This document shows, piece by piece, positions 39,515 through 49,203 of a stretch of DNA of 64,000 nt. Location of the stretch: positions 12,809 through 76,808 of the forward strand of contig JAWKRR010000035.1 in the NCBI GenBank assembly GCA_041389525.1, written 5' to 3'. The position numbers and the translations under genes are program-made. How positions within the stretch are numbered: position 1 is the stretch's first letter; each line of letters begins with the position of its first letter. This DNA is from JACKFB01 sp041389525 (GTDB lineage: Bacteria; Myxococcota_A; UBA9042; PHBI01; JACKFB01). The notes under the pieces were generated by a model. The model saw only the letters and a list, made by a program, of their open reading frames with translations, ran no database searches and was not told where the DNA came from.

Positions 39515-42500
39515 ATGCGCGCGATAGTTCTGGCGGCGTCCCTGGTGTTCCTGGCCCTCGGATGCGGCGGCGACACAGGCGCTGGCTCGACAGTCGACAC
39601 GGCAGCCGACGCCGCGGACGCCTCGTCAGACGCCGTCAACGATGCCGACGCCGAGATCTCGGGCGACGCCTCGGGGCCCGCCCTCGGCCCCGTCTTCGAC
39701 CAATGCATCGACGGCCAAGCGCCCGACGCCGCCTGCTGGGCCAGCGTCCGCGCGCCGAAGTCCGACACCCTCGCCCTCGCGCGCCGAATCGCCGACGCCG
39801 CCCTGAGCCGCGCGGCCCCCGAGACCCTCGCCTGGGACTGGGGCGAGGCCGTGCTGATGCTGGGCATCTGGGAGGTCCACCGCGTCACCGGCATCGCGCG
39901 CTACGGCGCCTACGTCCGCGCCTGGCTCGACCACCACATCGAGGTCGGCTACGAGATGTGGTCCAGCGACTCATGCGCCCCCGCGGCCCTCGCCGTCGCA
40001 ATCCTCCGCCAGGGCGAGGACCCGCGCTACCGAAAGGTCGTCGACGACGCGCTGGTCTACCTGCGCGAAAAGGCCCTGCGCACCCCCGAGGGCGGCCTGA
40101 ACCACCTGGGCGTCCAAAGCGTCCTCGGCGTCTCGCTGTGGGCCGACTCCCTCTTCATGTTCGGCAACGTCCTGACCGGCTGGGGCGAGGTCTCCGGCGA
40201 CGCCGAGCCCCTGCGGGAGTACGCCGAACAGTACGGCATCTTCGCCAGCCTCATGCAGGAGGCCTCCGGCTTCTTCAAACACGCCGCCCACTCGGAGTTC
40301 CCTCAGGAAGACGACGTCTACTGGGGCCGCGCCAACGGCTGGATCGTCGCCGCCGCCTACGACCACCTGCGCGTGCGGCGCAACCGCGGCGAGCGCCTGC
40401 CCGAGATGGAGGCCTCCGCCAAGCGCCTCGTCGACGCCGCCCTCGCCAGCCAGGACGCGGCCACCGGCCTGTGGTGGACGGTGCCCAACCGCCCCGGCGA
40501 GACCTACCTCGAGACCAGCGCCTCGGCCCTCTTCGCCTTCGGGATGGCCCGCGGCTACCGCTACGGCTGGCTCGACGCCACCGTCCTGCCCAGCATCGAG
40601 CGCGCCATGGCCGGCGTCCGCGAGCGCATCGTCAGCGGCGACGACGGCCGCCCCGTCATCACCGGCACCTCCGGCCCCACCAACGTCGGGCCCTTCGACT
40701 ACTACGCCAGCGTCAAGGTCGCCGACGACATCTCCTACGGGGTCGGCGCGGTCTTGCTCGCCCTCGTCGAGACCGCCGGCCTGCTCGCCGAGCCCGCCGA
40801 CCCGCGCACCGAGGTTCCCATCATCGCCAGCCCGAGCTTCCTCGCCCGGCAAGCCGAGTACCTGACCAAGTGCGCAGACGCCAGCGGCCCCGGGACCAAG
40901 GCCTCCATCTACGGCCAAGCCTGCCGCGTCGCCACCGGCCTGACCACCTTCCAAGACGCCGCCTTCGACGAGGCCATCGCCCGCCTCGACGACCGCCTCG
41001 ACACCGCCGACTTCCGCGCGGTCGGCCTCACGCGCCTGCTCTACCTCGACGACACGACCGGGGCCCTCGGCGCCGAGCGTCGCAAGCGCGTCGACGACGC
41101 CCTGCTGCGCTTCAAGTACTGGCTCGACGAGCCGGGCAAAGACAGCATGAGCTACTGGACCGAGAACCACCAGATCCTCTACCACAGCGCCGAGCTGCTG
41201 ATGGGCCAGCGCCACCTCGACGACGTCTTCGCCAATGACGGCAAGACCGGCCGCCAGCACGTCGAGCACGCCCTGCCGCGCCTGCACCGCTGGCTGGATC
41301 TCCGCGGCCGCCTGGGATTCTCCGAGTGGCACTCCAACGTCTATTTCAATGAGGATATCCCTGCGCTTTTGAACCTCGTGGACTTCGCCGAAGACGAGTC
41401 GATTCGGCAGAAGGCGCGCATGGTGCTCGACATCATGGCGCTGGACCTGCTCAACAACAGCTATGAGGGGCTGTTCGCGACGACGCACGGGCGCACGTAC
41501 TCGTCGAAGTGGCTGGGCGGGCACCGCGACAGCACGGCCGAGTACGCGTGGATTGCGCTGGGGCAGGCGCCGGTGCGGTCCTACGACAACTTCGCGGCCG
41601 CGGGGCTGGCGACCAGCAGCTATGTGCCGCCGGCGCTGCTCGAGCAGATGGCCGCCGACGTCGCGCCCACCCACGAGCACCGCCAGCGCGACAGCTTCGA
41701 CGTGGCCGAGGGCCCGCGCTTCGGCGTCAGCTACGCCGCCAGCCTGGACGACGTGGTGGTGTGGGCAGGCCTCGCCGCCCTGGCCGCCCCCAAGGTCATC
41801 AACGGCGCGATGGCCATCATGGAGGAGTTCGACCTGTGGGACGGCTTCCTCTTCGGCAGCTTCCCCCCGGCGCTGCTGAACGTGCTGAAGTCCGCGGTCG
41901 GCACGCCCGAGCTCGAGGCCATCGCCGGCGAGCTGGGCCCCATCGTGCAGGGCATGGCGCTCGAGGCCGTCGACACTTACGTCTACCGCACGCCCGACTA
42001 CCAGCTCGCCGGCGGCCAGGACTACAAGCCGGGCCTGTGGGGCGCCCAGACGCTGATGTGGCGCGCGACACTGGACGCCGACGCCTTCGTCCTGACCGTC
42101 GCGCCCGGCGGCCTCGCCCTCGACTCCACCGACGTCAACATCAACGACCCCTGGAACGGCGGCTGGAACCCGCGCGTGACGCTACACAAGAACGTCGGCG
42201 TGATTCAGTACCACCGCGGGCCGATGGCGCCCTTTCTCACCAGCCTCGTCGAGGGCGACCGCAGCCACGCTTACTTCCCGCGCGCGGCCTTCGACGAGGT
42301 GCAGCAGGTGGGGCATTGGACGTTCGGCAAGAAGGGCGAGGCCTATGTGGCGCTGTGGTCGGCGGTGGAGCCGGTCTGGGCGGCGGGCAACGACTACGAG
42401 CTGGTGGCCACGGGTGCTGAGAACACGTGGATCGTCGAGCTGGGGAGCCAGAGCGAGTCCACGAGCTTCGAGGCGTTTGTCGCCGCGCTGACCGCGACCA

Positions 42501-42751
42501 CGGTGGAGGCGGGGGAGGGCGGCGTGCGCTACGACTCGCCGAGTCAGGGCGAGGTGCGCGTGGGGTGGACCGGCGCGATGACGGTGGCGGGGGCGGCGGT
42601 GGACCTGGGGCCGTATCCGCGGTGGGACAACGCGCATCAGCTGACGCCGCGGGGCACGGACCAGTCGACGGTGCGCGTGGGGGCGGACGTGCTGGAGACG
42701 GACTTCTACACGGGGAAGCGGCGGGTGATGCGGGACGCGGCGGGGCGCTGA
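39515..42751 (+). CDS. Large lipoprotein with GH105/GH88-like N-terminal half
   Basis: 1078 residues from ATG 39515, with GGAGG seven bases upstream. MRAIVLAASLVFLALGC is a lipoprotein signal. An Asp/Ala linker precedes a ~400-residue (alpha/alpha)6 domain with WADSLFMF (the position of a catalytic Asp in unsaturated glucuronyl hydrolases), YWGRANGWIVAAAYDHL and ETSASALFAFGMARGYR, matching GH105/GH88 enzymes that cleave unsaturated uronic acids from lyase products. The second half (from residue ~450) is another toroid-like region with YWTENHQILYHSAELLMGQ and a C-terminal beta domain, family not recognised; it could be a lyase-like or binding module. A role in extracellular polysaccharide breakdown or remodelling is inferred. 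Confidence 0.8.
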   Translation: MRAIVLAASLVFLALGCGGDTGAGSTVDTAADAADASSDAVNDADAEISGDASGPALGPVFDQCIDGQAPDAACWASVRAPKSDTLALARRIADAALSRAAPETLAWDWGEAVLMLGIWEVHRVTGIARYGAYVRAWLDHHIEVGYEMWSSDSCAPAALAVAILRQGEDPRYRKVVDDALVYLREKALRTPEGGLNHLGVQSVLGVSLWADSLFMFGNVLTGWGEVSGDAEPLREYAEQYGIFASLMQEASGFFKHAAHSEFPQEDDVYWGRANGWIVAAAYDHLRVRRNRGERLPEMEASAKRLVDAALASQDAATGLWWTVPNRPGETYLETSASALFAFGMARGYRYGWLDATVLPSIERAMAGVRERIVSGDDGRPVITGTSGPTNVGPFDYYASVKVADDISYGVGAVLLALVETAGLLAEPADPRTEVPIIASPSFLARQAEYLTKCADASGPGTKASIYGQACRVATGLTTFQDAAFDEAIARLDDRLDTADFRAVGLTRLLYLDDTTGALGAERRKRVDDALLRFKYWLDEPGKDSMSYWTENHQILYHSAELLMGQRHLDDVFANDGKTGRQHVEHALPRLHRWLDLRGRLGFSEWHSNVYFNEDIPALLNLVDFAEDESIRQKARMVLDIMALDLLNNSYEGLFATTHGRTYSSKWLGGHRDSTAEYAWIALGQAPVRSYDNFAAAGLATSSYVPPALLEQMAADVAPTHEHRQRDSFDVAEGPRFGVSYAASLDDVVVWAGLAALAAPKVINGAMAIMEEFDLWDGFLFGSFPPALLNVLKSAVGTPELEAIAGELGPIVQGMALEAVDTYVYRTPDYQLAGGQDYKPGLWGAQTLMWRATLDADAFVLTVAPGGLALDSTDVNINDPWNGGWNPRVTLHKNVGVIQYHRGPMAPFLTSLVEGDRSHAYFPRAAFDEVQQVGHWTFGKKGEAYVALWSAVEPVWAAGNDYELVATGAENTWIVELGSQSESTSFEAFVAALTATTVEAGEGGVRYDSPSQGEVRVGWTGAMTVAGAAVDLGPYPRWDNAHQLTPRGTDQSTVRVGADVLETDFYTGKRRVMRDAAGR

Positions 42752-42809
42752 GCGGCGGGGGCGCGCGGGGGCTTGCGCTGGCGGCGCGGGGTTCGGTAGC
42801 GTCGGCAGC

Positions 42810-44372
42810 ATGAAAACATCAGTCGCCAGCGTGCTGTTTGCCGTAGTCCTCGCCGCGTGCGCCAGCGGCGAGGGAGGGATCTCGGGCGATCTTTCCACCG
42901 ACGGCCGGGCGGACGGCGGGGTGGACGCGGAGGTCGTGGCGGATGCCGGGGCGGACGGCGACGCGGACGACGCTGCCGACGCCCAGCCGGACGGAGTCTC
43001 CGACGCCGACGCGGTACCGGACCCCGGTCCCGACGCGGTCTCCGACGCCGACGCCGTGCCGGACAGCGCGCCCGACGCCAGCCCCGACGCTGCCCCGGAC
43101 GCCGGCCCGGACGCCGACGCCGCGCCCGACGCCGAGCCCACCTGGCAAGACCACTTCGACCACGTCTTTCCGACGGACCACGTCGTCGACCTCCGCCTCG
43201 ATTTCGCAGACGGCGACTGGGAAAAGCTGCTGCTCCACTGGCAGACCACCAAGGAGAAGAAGGTCTACCCGGCGGCCTTCACCTTCGACACCGAGAGCCT
43301 CGCCGCGGTCGGAGTGCGCCTCAAAGGTCTCAACTCCCTGAATGTGCCACCCAGCGGGCCGATCAATCTGGCCGGCAAATACCCCCTCAAGATCGACTTC
43401 AACAAAGTCGGCGGTCCGCGCTTCCACGAGGTCGACGAGGTGGCCCTGAACACCAGCGGCAACGACGCCAGCCGCATGCGCGACCGCCTGACGGCGTCGA
43501 TGTACGGCGCCATGGGAGTCGAGGCGTCGCGGACATCCTGGGCGGACGTGCGAATCGACGGCGTGCACGTGGGGCTCTATGTGACAGCCCAAGTCATCGA
43601 CAAACGCTTCCTAAAAGAGCGCTTCGGCGAGGCCGACCACGCCGACGACGGCAACCTCTACAAGTGCGTCTACAACAGCTTCGGCGCGTGCTCGCTGGCC
43701 TGGCAAGGCGACGACCCGGCCAGCTACGTCAGCAAGGAGGGCTGCGCCGACGGCTACGACCAGTGCGGCAGTTCTGCAGACCAACGAAGACGACCCGACG
43801 CAGAACACCTACGCCGACCTGATTCACCTGCTCGACGTGCTGAACAACACCCCGGCCGAGCAGTTCGAGACCGAGTTCGCGAAAGTCTTCGACGTCCCCC
43901 ACTTCCTGCGCCTGGCGGCGGTGGCGTACGCGACCTCGAACTTCGGCACTACTTCGGCAAAGGCCACAACTACTACCTCTACCACCGCAGCGACGGGCGT
44001 TTTCAGATGATCCCGTGGGACTTCGACCTGGCGTTCGGCAACACCGAGTGCCCGACGGACCCCAGCGACCCGACGTGTGGTGGTGCTGAGAGCCATCCGC
44101 TGACGCTGAAGATCATGGCGGTGCCCGCGTGGCGGGAGGCGTACCTGGGCGAGCTGAAGACGCTGTTGGACACCGCGTTCACGGAGGCGCAGGTGAGTGC
44201 GTGGGTGAGCGAGGCCGACGCGCTGATCGGGCCGTTCGTGGCGGGGGATCCGAACCTGCCGGGCGAGGGGAGCTACGCCGAGCAGATCGACCCGAAGGCG
44301 GCGGGGGTTGGCAACTTGTTTCGGTTTCTGGAGGGGCGGCGGGCGTTTATTTTGAAGGGGTTGGGGGAGTAA
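42810..44372 (+). CDS. CotH-like lipoprotein with two compensating frameshifts
   Basis: MKTSVASVLFAVVLAACASG is a lipoprotein signal (lipobox LAAC), followed by an Asp/Ala/Pro linker. From residue ~115 the protein resembles CotH kinases: VVDLRLDFADGDWEKLL, VGVRLKGLNS, YPLKIDFNK, LNTSGNDASRMRDRL, VGLYVTAQVIDKRFL and, near the end, HNYYLYHRSDGRFQMIPWDFDLAFGN with the active-site-type Asp residues. Between about 43767 and 43948 the frame is shifted: the other frame there gives AVLQTNEDDP and VFDVPHFLRLAAVAYATSNF, exactly the expected CotH middle. One extra base near 43767 and one missing base near 43948 explain it. CotH proteins phosphorylate surface proteins in spore formers; the target here is unknown. 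Confidence 0.75.
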   Translation: MKTSVASVLFAVVLAACASGEGGISGDLSTDGRADGGVDAEVVADAGADGDADDAADAQPDGVSDADAVPDPGPDAVSDADAVPDSAPDASPDAAPDAGPDADAAPDAEPTWQDHFDHVFPTDHVVDLRLDFADGDWEKLLLHWQTTKEKKVYPAAFTFDTESLAAVGVRLKGLNSLNVPPSGPINLAGKYPLKIDFNKVGGPRFHEVDEVALNTSGNDASRMRDRLTASMYGAMGVEASRTSWADVRIDGVHVGLYVTAQVIDKRFLKERFGEADHADDGNLYKCVYNSFGACSLAWQGDDPASYVSKEGCADGYDQCGSSADQRRRPDAEHLRRPDSPARRAEQHPGRAVRDRVRESLRRPPLPAPGGGGVRDLELRHYFGKGHNYYLYHRSDGRFQMIPWDFDLAFGNTECPTDPSDPTCGGAESHPLTLKIMAVPAWREAYLGELKTLLDTAFTEAQVSAWVSEADALIGPFVAGDPNLPGEGSYAEQIDPKAAGVGNLFRFLEGRRAFILKGLGE

Positions 44373-44416
44373 GGCGCGGCAAGTTGACGTATCGGCGCCC
44401 GACCCATTCGTCTTCG

Positions 44417-45137
44417 TCACACTGCCGATCGTGTGGCGGCACTCCGGATGGCGTCCTCCAGGCTGCGGTCGCCCAACTCGTACCGATCGAGGTCGCGGAT
44501 GTTGTCGTGTTTAATGTGCAATTGGCCCTCATTGCCCTTGTTGCCCCGGTCTGCCCTTTGGAGAATAGCTGGTGCGACTCGACCTCAGCGGAGCCAAGCA
44601 CCCAGAGAACGATCTCGTCGCGGAAGACGGCGACCCAGATGAAGACATCCACAACACTGGGGCTTCAGCTGCTGGAAGTTCATGAGGAACGGCCGGTCGG
44701 TGTCGCGCGATAGCCTTGACGTACAGCGGTTGCGAACTATCAGCGTCTACGGCCCGGGACGCTTTCACCTCGATCTTGATGTGCTCCCGAGAAGTCGTAC
44801 TCGCCGCTGTAATTCGGGTCGCGCTTTTTCGAGGGCTTCATGAGCTTCGGGCACTTTCCGTGCACGTACGTCTGGGCAAACCCCTCGCCGAACCCGCGAG
44901 GTGCTGGATCTCGAAGATCCAGAGATTCGGGTTCGCGGCGATATACTCGGTGCGGATGTCGATGTACTGCTCGTAAGTCAGCCCGCCCGTTTCGATCAGC
45001 CCGCAGATCAGATGCTCATAACCATTAAATGGGAAGATTGCGTTGTCTTCTTCAACCAGTCGCAAGACCGTGAGAAGCTCGTCGGGCGTGCCGCTAAAGG
45101 CATGGCAGATTCTACGTTCGAGTTCGGTAAGATCCAT
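44417..45137 (-). pseudogene. Type II restriction endonuclease, PD-(D/E)XK-like, frameshifted
   Basis: Begins at ATG 45137 (MDLTELERRICHAFSGTPDE) with GAGG upstream, overlapping the end of the methylase gene. By switching frame at about five points the rest can be read: APRGFGEGFAQTYVHG (~44880), YSGEYDFS then IKIEVKAS (~44770-44810, a plausible D...ExK nuclease site), FLMNFQQLKPQ (~44690), DVFIWVAVFRDEIVLWVLGS (~44600-44660) and GNEGQLHIKHDNIRDLDRYE (~44460-44520), ending at TGA 44417-44419. Position beside a methylase supports a type II restriction enzyme; the target site is unknown. The frameshifts are either genuine decay or local sequence errors. Confidence 0.6.
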
Positions 45138-46744
45138 CAGGCGTTTCCTCAAGGTCCAGGTAGTCTAGGACTTCGACTTCATCGTACGTTTCCCGACCGG
45201 CCAGCACCTCATGGAAGATCGGAATGTGCTCGTGTCGCCGCGAAGCACTTTGTGGGTCTCGAACAGAGAGGCAAACAGCCAGTTCATCAGCCTGCCAGAG
45301 GTATGCCGCTAGAACCCTCGCGCGAACGGGGAATTCGGAATCCGGGATGACTAGGTTCGCGCTGTTGAATAGCAGTCGCTGCTTCGTGTCGTGGAAGAAG
45401 ATCAGGCGACTCGAGATGAACCGGTGAGATCAGCTTCTCGTCGGCCTCGTACATCTCGCGCGGAGCTACCTGCTGGTAGAGGGCGAGTCTGAGGAATGAA
45501 GTCGTCGGTTCCGCGACGGCTTCGCCTGGATGTCGGCTCCTCTATACACCGGCACTGGCATGCTCGGCTTCCGGCCGGACAACCGCTTGTTGTTGCCCGT
45601 CACGATACCCAGCCCCCAGCGGGCGTTCCCCTTGAGCGTCCTGTGTGGATGGAGCAAAAGATATGGCGGATGATCGAGTCCTCGCGCTCGGCGAGGTTAA
45701 GGTTAAAATTGCCTTTTGGATTCTCAGCAAACGACATCTGCGTCCGCATGTGCTCGCCGGCTGCGGTACGGCAGGCCACTTGGTCCGTCGCGCAGCTGGC
45801 GACTTTCCAGACCGTCACCCCCCTCGCTCTGGTCAGCAGCCCTGAGAATGGCTTGCCAAAGTCAGCAAGAGAAAGGATTCGGTAGGATAGAATGCGTCGA
45901 CGGACGTCCTCGAAAGCCGCGATGTTGAAGAAGGCGTCCGGCAGCAGCATCCGAGATAGCCTTCTTCCCGCACCGCCTCGGCGGCAGCCAAATAGAAGAG
46001 CGAGCAGGTATCGATGCTCCGACCCGCGATCGAACCGCCCGAACTTCTGTCTCTCACCCTTTGGCAACTTCTTGCCCCAAGGCAGGTTCGTAAAGACCAC
46101 GTCGAACTGACGTTCGTGCTGGTGCCGAACGGAGGCCTGCAAAAAATCGCGGACGTCGATCGTATCGCAAGCGATGCCGGTCCTTTCAAGCATTCGCCCG
46201 CTTGGCGATCGCGACGGCGGTCGCATCGGTATCAAAACCAAAAAACATTGTGCGGCGAGAAGCCGGATTCGATGGCCGCGATTAGGTAGTTGCCGGTGCC
46301 AGCAGGGATCGCAGAATGTCATCTGCGACCGATCCTCGTCGGGCAGAACGCGGAAGAAACTCTCAGTGATCGCTCGGGGTGTGTAGTAGATCCCTTCCTT
46401 GTTGCGAAACGAGTCGGAGAGGCTGGCTTCGTATGCGCCGGAGTGCTCGTCGCCACTGCGAGCTGATGTCTCCAAGTCGTCGCGGAACGTGGCCTGCAGG
46501 GCAGCATGGTCATGCTGGTCAACGAGTTGCTTGTTCGCCCGCCCTGTCAGCTTCTCGACGCCCGCGACTTCGGCGACGAACTGGTCAAGCGAATGCCGAT
46601 CGACCAGACGATCGCTGGAACGGGCCAAATAGCCCAGACGCAGCCAGTTCCGGACGGAGGCGGAGGAGACGGAGAACTCTCGCAACCACATCGATCGTCA
46701 GGTCCGGAAGTCGCATCGTGTATGAAAAGATCCTGTTGTTTCAT
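45112..46744 (-). pseudogene. N6-adenine DNA methylase with TaqI-like specificity domain, frameshifted
   Basis: Starts MKQQDLFIHDATSGPD at ATG 46744. A winged-helix-like segment follows (SVSSASVRNWLRLGYL), then KNKEGIYYTPRAIT (methylase lead-in). Motif I reads TFCDPC, then after a frame change GTGNYLIAAIESGF. Motif IV is FTNLPWGKKLPKG, and LLPDAFFNIAAFEDVRRR and FGKPFSGLLTRARGV are typical of TaqI/Eco57I-class enzymes. The C-terminal target-recognition part is recoverable across frames: WGLGIVTGNNKRLSG, VYRGADIQAK, QQVAPREMYEADEKL, IFFHDTKQRLLFNSANLVIP. I count at least seven small indels, including a T6 run near 46245-46250. G+C is visibly lower than in neighbouring genes, a sign of transfer. 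Confidence 0.65.
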
Positions 46745-47055
46745 CGGTGTTCTTAACCCGCTCCGCCATCGACCCGACGGGGCCCGCCCAGAGAGCGGCC
46801 GATCGTGCTCTGGTCGGCTACTTCGCGCGACAATATAGTTCCGCTTCCCATGGAAGTCGATGTGACGGGACAGGTGGATTGAGACAGGCGGGATGGGGCG
46901 GGACGAGGCGGGATTGTGTGGGATCGGTAGCGGAGTGGCCCAGTGAGGCCGCACCTGCCCCGGGCCACTCCGCCTGGGCGTGGACAGATGGATGGGTGGG
47001 CCCGTCGTCGTTATGGACAAGTAGATTGAGACGCGCGTTGGGGGCGCCTCCGCAG

Positions 47056-47193
47056 GGATCCCCTCCGGGGCTCAGCTAAAAGACCGGAAACATTGCACTT
47101 TCAGTCCGATCGCCTCCACGAGGATCCCCTCCTGGGGCTCTCAGGATCCCCTCCCGGGGCTCAGCTAAAAGTCGGGGCTCAGCTAAAGGTCCG
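47056..47193 (+). repeat. Repeat family B, first cluster (three to four copies)
   Basis: Core of about 27 bases: starts GGATCCCCTCC, ends GGGGCTCAGCTAAAAG. Copies begin at 47056, 47122 (shortened) and 47144, with an extra CGGGGCTCAGCTAAAGG at 47173. The CCCC...GGGG arms form a small hairpin followed by a conserved CTCAGCTAAAAG or CTCGGCTAAAAG tail. Confidence 0.85.
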
Positions 47194-47548
47194 AGCAGTG
47201 TGCGAGAGTTTACACGGGGCCAGGCACGTGTGCGGTGCACGCGGACGAACCCTTGCTGGACACGTCCGTTCGGAGGCTGTGATCCTGGCGCTCGTGGCCA
47301 TCGACGACCGCACGACCGACGCGGCGGTGACCCGCTGGATGCTGCTCCTTGGGGGGGCCGGCACGCTGGTGGCGCTCATGGTCCACTCCGTACTATCCAT
47401 CCACCTCGATGATGCGCCGGGAAGTCGCTCGCCCGCATTCCCTTCTCGGTGCACTCCTCGGCCGTGCAATCGGCCGCCGCCGTGCTCGACCTCGCTTCCG
47501 GTGTGGACCGCGAGCGTGGACCCGCAGCCCGACGCCCAGACGCCCATC

Positions 47549-47733
47549 GGATCCCGTCACGGGGCTCGGCTAAAAGACTGAAAACACTGCGATTTCGAGT
47601 GATTCGCGCGCGGCTCGGCTAAAAGACTGGGGCTCGGCCAAAAAGGCTGGGCGCTGCAGCCCAGGCGGATGCGACGATGGCAAGCCCGGTACGACGGGCC
47701 AGGATCCCCTCCGGGGCTCGGCTAAAAAGGCTG
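47549..47733 (+). repeat. Repeat family B, second cluster
   Basis: Copies at 47549-47580 and 47702-47733, plus tail-only copies GGCTCGGCTAAAAGACTG and GGGGCTCGGCCAAAAAGG in between. The segment AAAACACTGCGATTTCGAG with its continuation to GATTCGCGCGC (47581-47612) recurs at 48490-48521. Confidence 0.85.
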
Positions 47734-48250
47734 CACGGAACCCGCGCAAGAAGCGGCTCGTCCGCTAACATGACCGCAGCCTGACCAGGAGGCCCGTCCG
47801 TATTGGCGGGTTGGTCTGGCCCTCTGGGGGCAGCCGTCCAAGATGCCCTGTAGGCTCTCGGCAAGCGTCACAGCCGTAAGGGCTCGTGATGCTGGTTGCC
47901 GGTGCCGCTACCTGCAAGGCAGGTGTGGTTCGGGGGAAAACAGCACACTCGGGGCAGCAATCTGTAGGCATGGTGGGCACCCGGGACTGCAACGACCGTG
48001 ACAAATCAGCACGGTGTGTGAATGATTACGCGCTCTTGGCGACACACGCACTGTTGCAGTTACACGGGCACCACACAAGTAGGGTCGTCATTTGAACCCC
48101 AACACCACCACATCTAGTAGCTGACACCCGTCCAAACCACTGCCGGGAGTCGAACCTTCTGGTCTAGGCTGCCGACATCACGCTTGATCCACGAATGGCG
48201 AGGACAGGCTTTTGCCCAAACGGGGCCCTGTCACCATCGAAACACCCGGA

Positions 48251-48521
48251 GGATCCCCTCCCGCGGGGCCCCCTGATCCTCCGGGGCTCGGCTAAAAGGC
48301 TGGGCACCTGCCGCTCGGGACCTTCGACAAGGCGCTGAGCAGGCTGGACGGGACAGAACGTCTCGAGGGGTAGGCGGCCCGCCGCAGCGCGGGGACTGGC
48401 ATCGGACCCCCGATTCCGCACTTCCCGGATCCCCTCGGGGCTCGGCTAGAAGGCTCGGCTAAAAGACTGGGGGCTCGGCAAAAAAGCTGAAAACACTGCG
48501 CTTTCGAGTGATTCGCGCGCA
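48251..48521 (+). repeat. Repeat family B, third cluster, with embedded duplicate of the vapC 3' end
   Basis: Family B copies at 48251-48302 and 48427-48521 flank a 122-base segment (48302-48423) that is nearly identical to 49505-49629, i.e. the last ~24 codons of vapC plus downstream sequence. The tail AAAACACTGCGCTTTCGAG repeats the one at 47581. Confidence 0.85.
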
Positions 48522-48904
48522 AGTTGCTGAAATTGAAGGCTATAGCGGACGAGGAGATGCTGGGGATCTTCGCGGCGGCGCGCTTGCGGCGGCGGTGAAT
48601 GGCGGTTCAGTCGGGAATCGGGGCGGGATGGCGGGGTGAGCTCGCGGGATTTGGGTGGTTTTGGGGGGTGGGGTGCGCAGGTCGGCCTTTTGCGCTGCGG
48701 GGGTGAGCGCGGGGGCGGCGGTTGGAGAGACGGCGCGGGGCGGCGTTAGGTTGGGAGCGATGGCCACCATAGGATCTATGACGCCGAGACCCCGCCACCG
48801 TGCGTAACTCTTTTCGAAGGCAAGCTAAGTACCGGACATGGCTGACTTCTCTCGCACGAAAGTCTCAGCCCGCGTCACCCGTCCCTGGGCATTCGCGACC
48901 CTTG

Positions 48905-48933
48905 TTGACACTGCCTCCTTACCTGGGTAATGA
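48905..48933 (+). promoter_or_regulatory. Sigma70-like promoter and small palindrome ahead of vapB
   Basis: TTGACA (48905-48910), 17-base gap, TAATGA (48928-48933). The palindrome TTACCTGGGTAA (48919-48930) overlaps the -10 box and is a plausible autoregulatory operator. The ATG lies seven bases after the -10, so the message would be leaderless or nearly so. Confidence 0.5.
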
Positions 48934-48939
48934 GGATGC

Positions 48940-49203
48940 ATGAAGGTCGCTGAGTCCAAGCTCACATCCCAAGGCCAGATCTCCGTACCCGCCGAGATTC
49001 GAAGGCGGCTCGGGCTCGCCCCGGGCTCGGTACTTGAGTGGGATGTCGAGGGCGATGTCGTCATCGTTCGGAAGAGCGCGCGGTTTGCCTCCTCCGACGT
49101 TCACCAGGCCCTGTTTCCGGACGGCCCGCCGAAAGCGCACAGCCTCGACGAGCTGCGGGACGGACTCGCAGGCGAGATAGCGCGGCGTCATGCGCGCCGT
49201 TGA
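48940..49203 (+). CDS. vapB: AbrB/MazE-fold antitoxin (VapB-like)
   Basis: 87 residues. The N-terminal ~45 residues (AESKLTSQGQISVPAEIRRR, then LGLAPGSVLEWDVEGDVVIV) are a swapped-hairpin AbrB/SpoVT DNA-binding domain. The C-terminal ~40 residues, with HSLDELRDGLAGEIARRHARR at the end (coded at about 49138-49200), should wrap the toxin. It overlaps the following PIN toxin gene by 14 bases, the usual VapBC layout. Known role: blocks the toxin and represses the operon. Confidence 0.9.
   Translation: MKVAESKLTSQGQISVPAEIRRRLGLAPGSVLEWDVEGDVVIVRKSARFASSDVHQALFPDGPPKAHSLDELRDGLAGEIARRHARR

Larger units (their letters stand above)
46745..48901. other. Gene-poor stretch rich in short dispersed repeats
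   Basis: About 2.15 kb without a convincing gene. It carries at least six copies or fragments of repeat family B and a 122-base copy of the vapC 3' end (48302-48423). Short open frames here have no coherent composition, start sites or recognisable motifs. It looks like an accumulation zone for repeats between the RM remnant and the VapBC pair. Confidence 0.6.

Noticed and set aside
47093..47581. 162-codon open frame with a hydrophobic stretch (WMLLLGGAGTLVALMVHS)
   Set aside because: It begins in repeat sequence, has no ribosome site and changes composition abruptly; other frames here are equally open.
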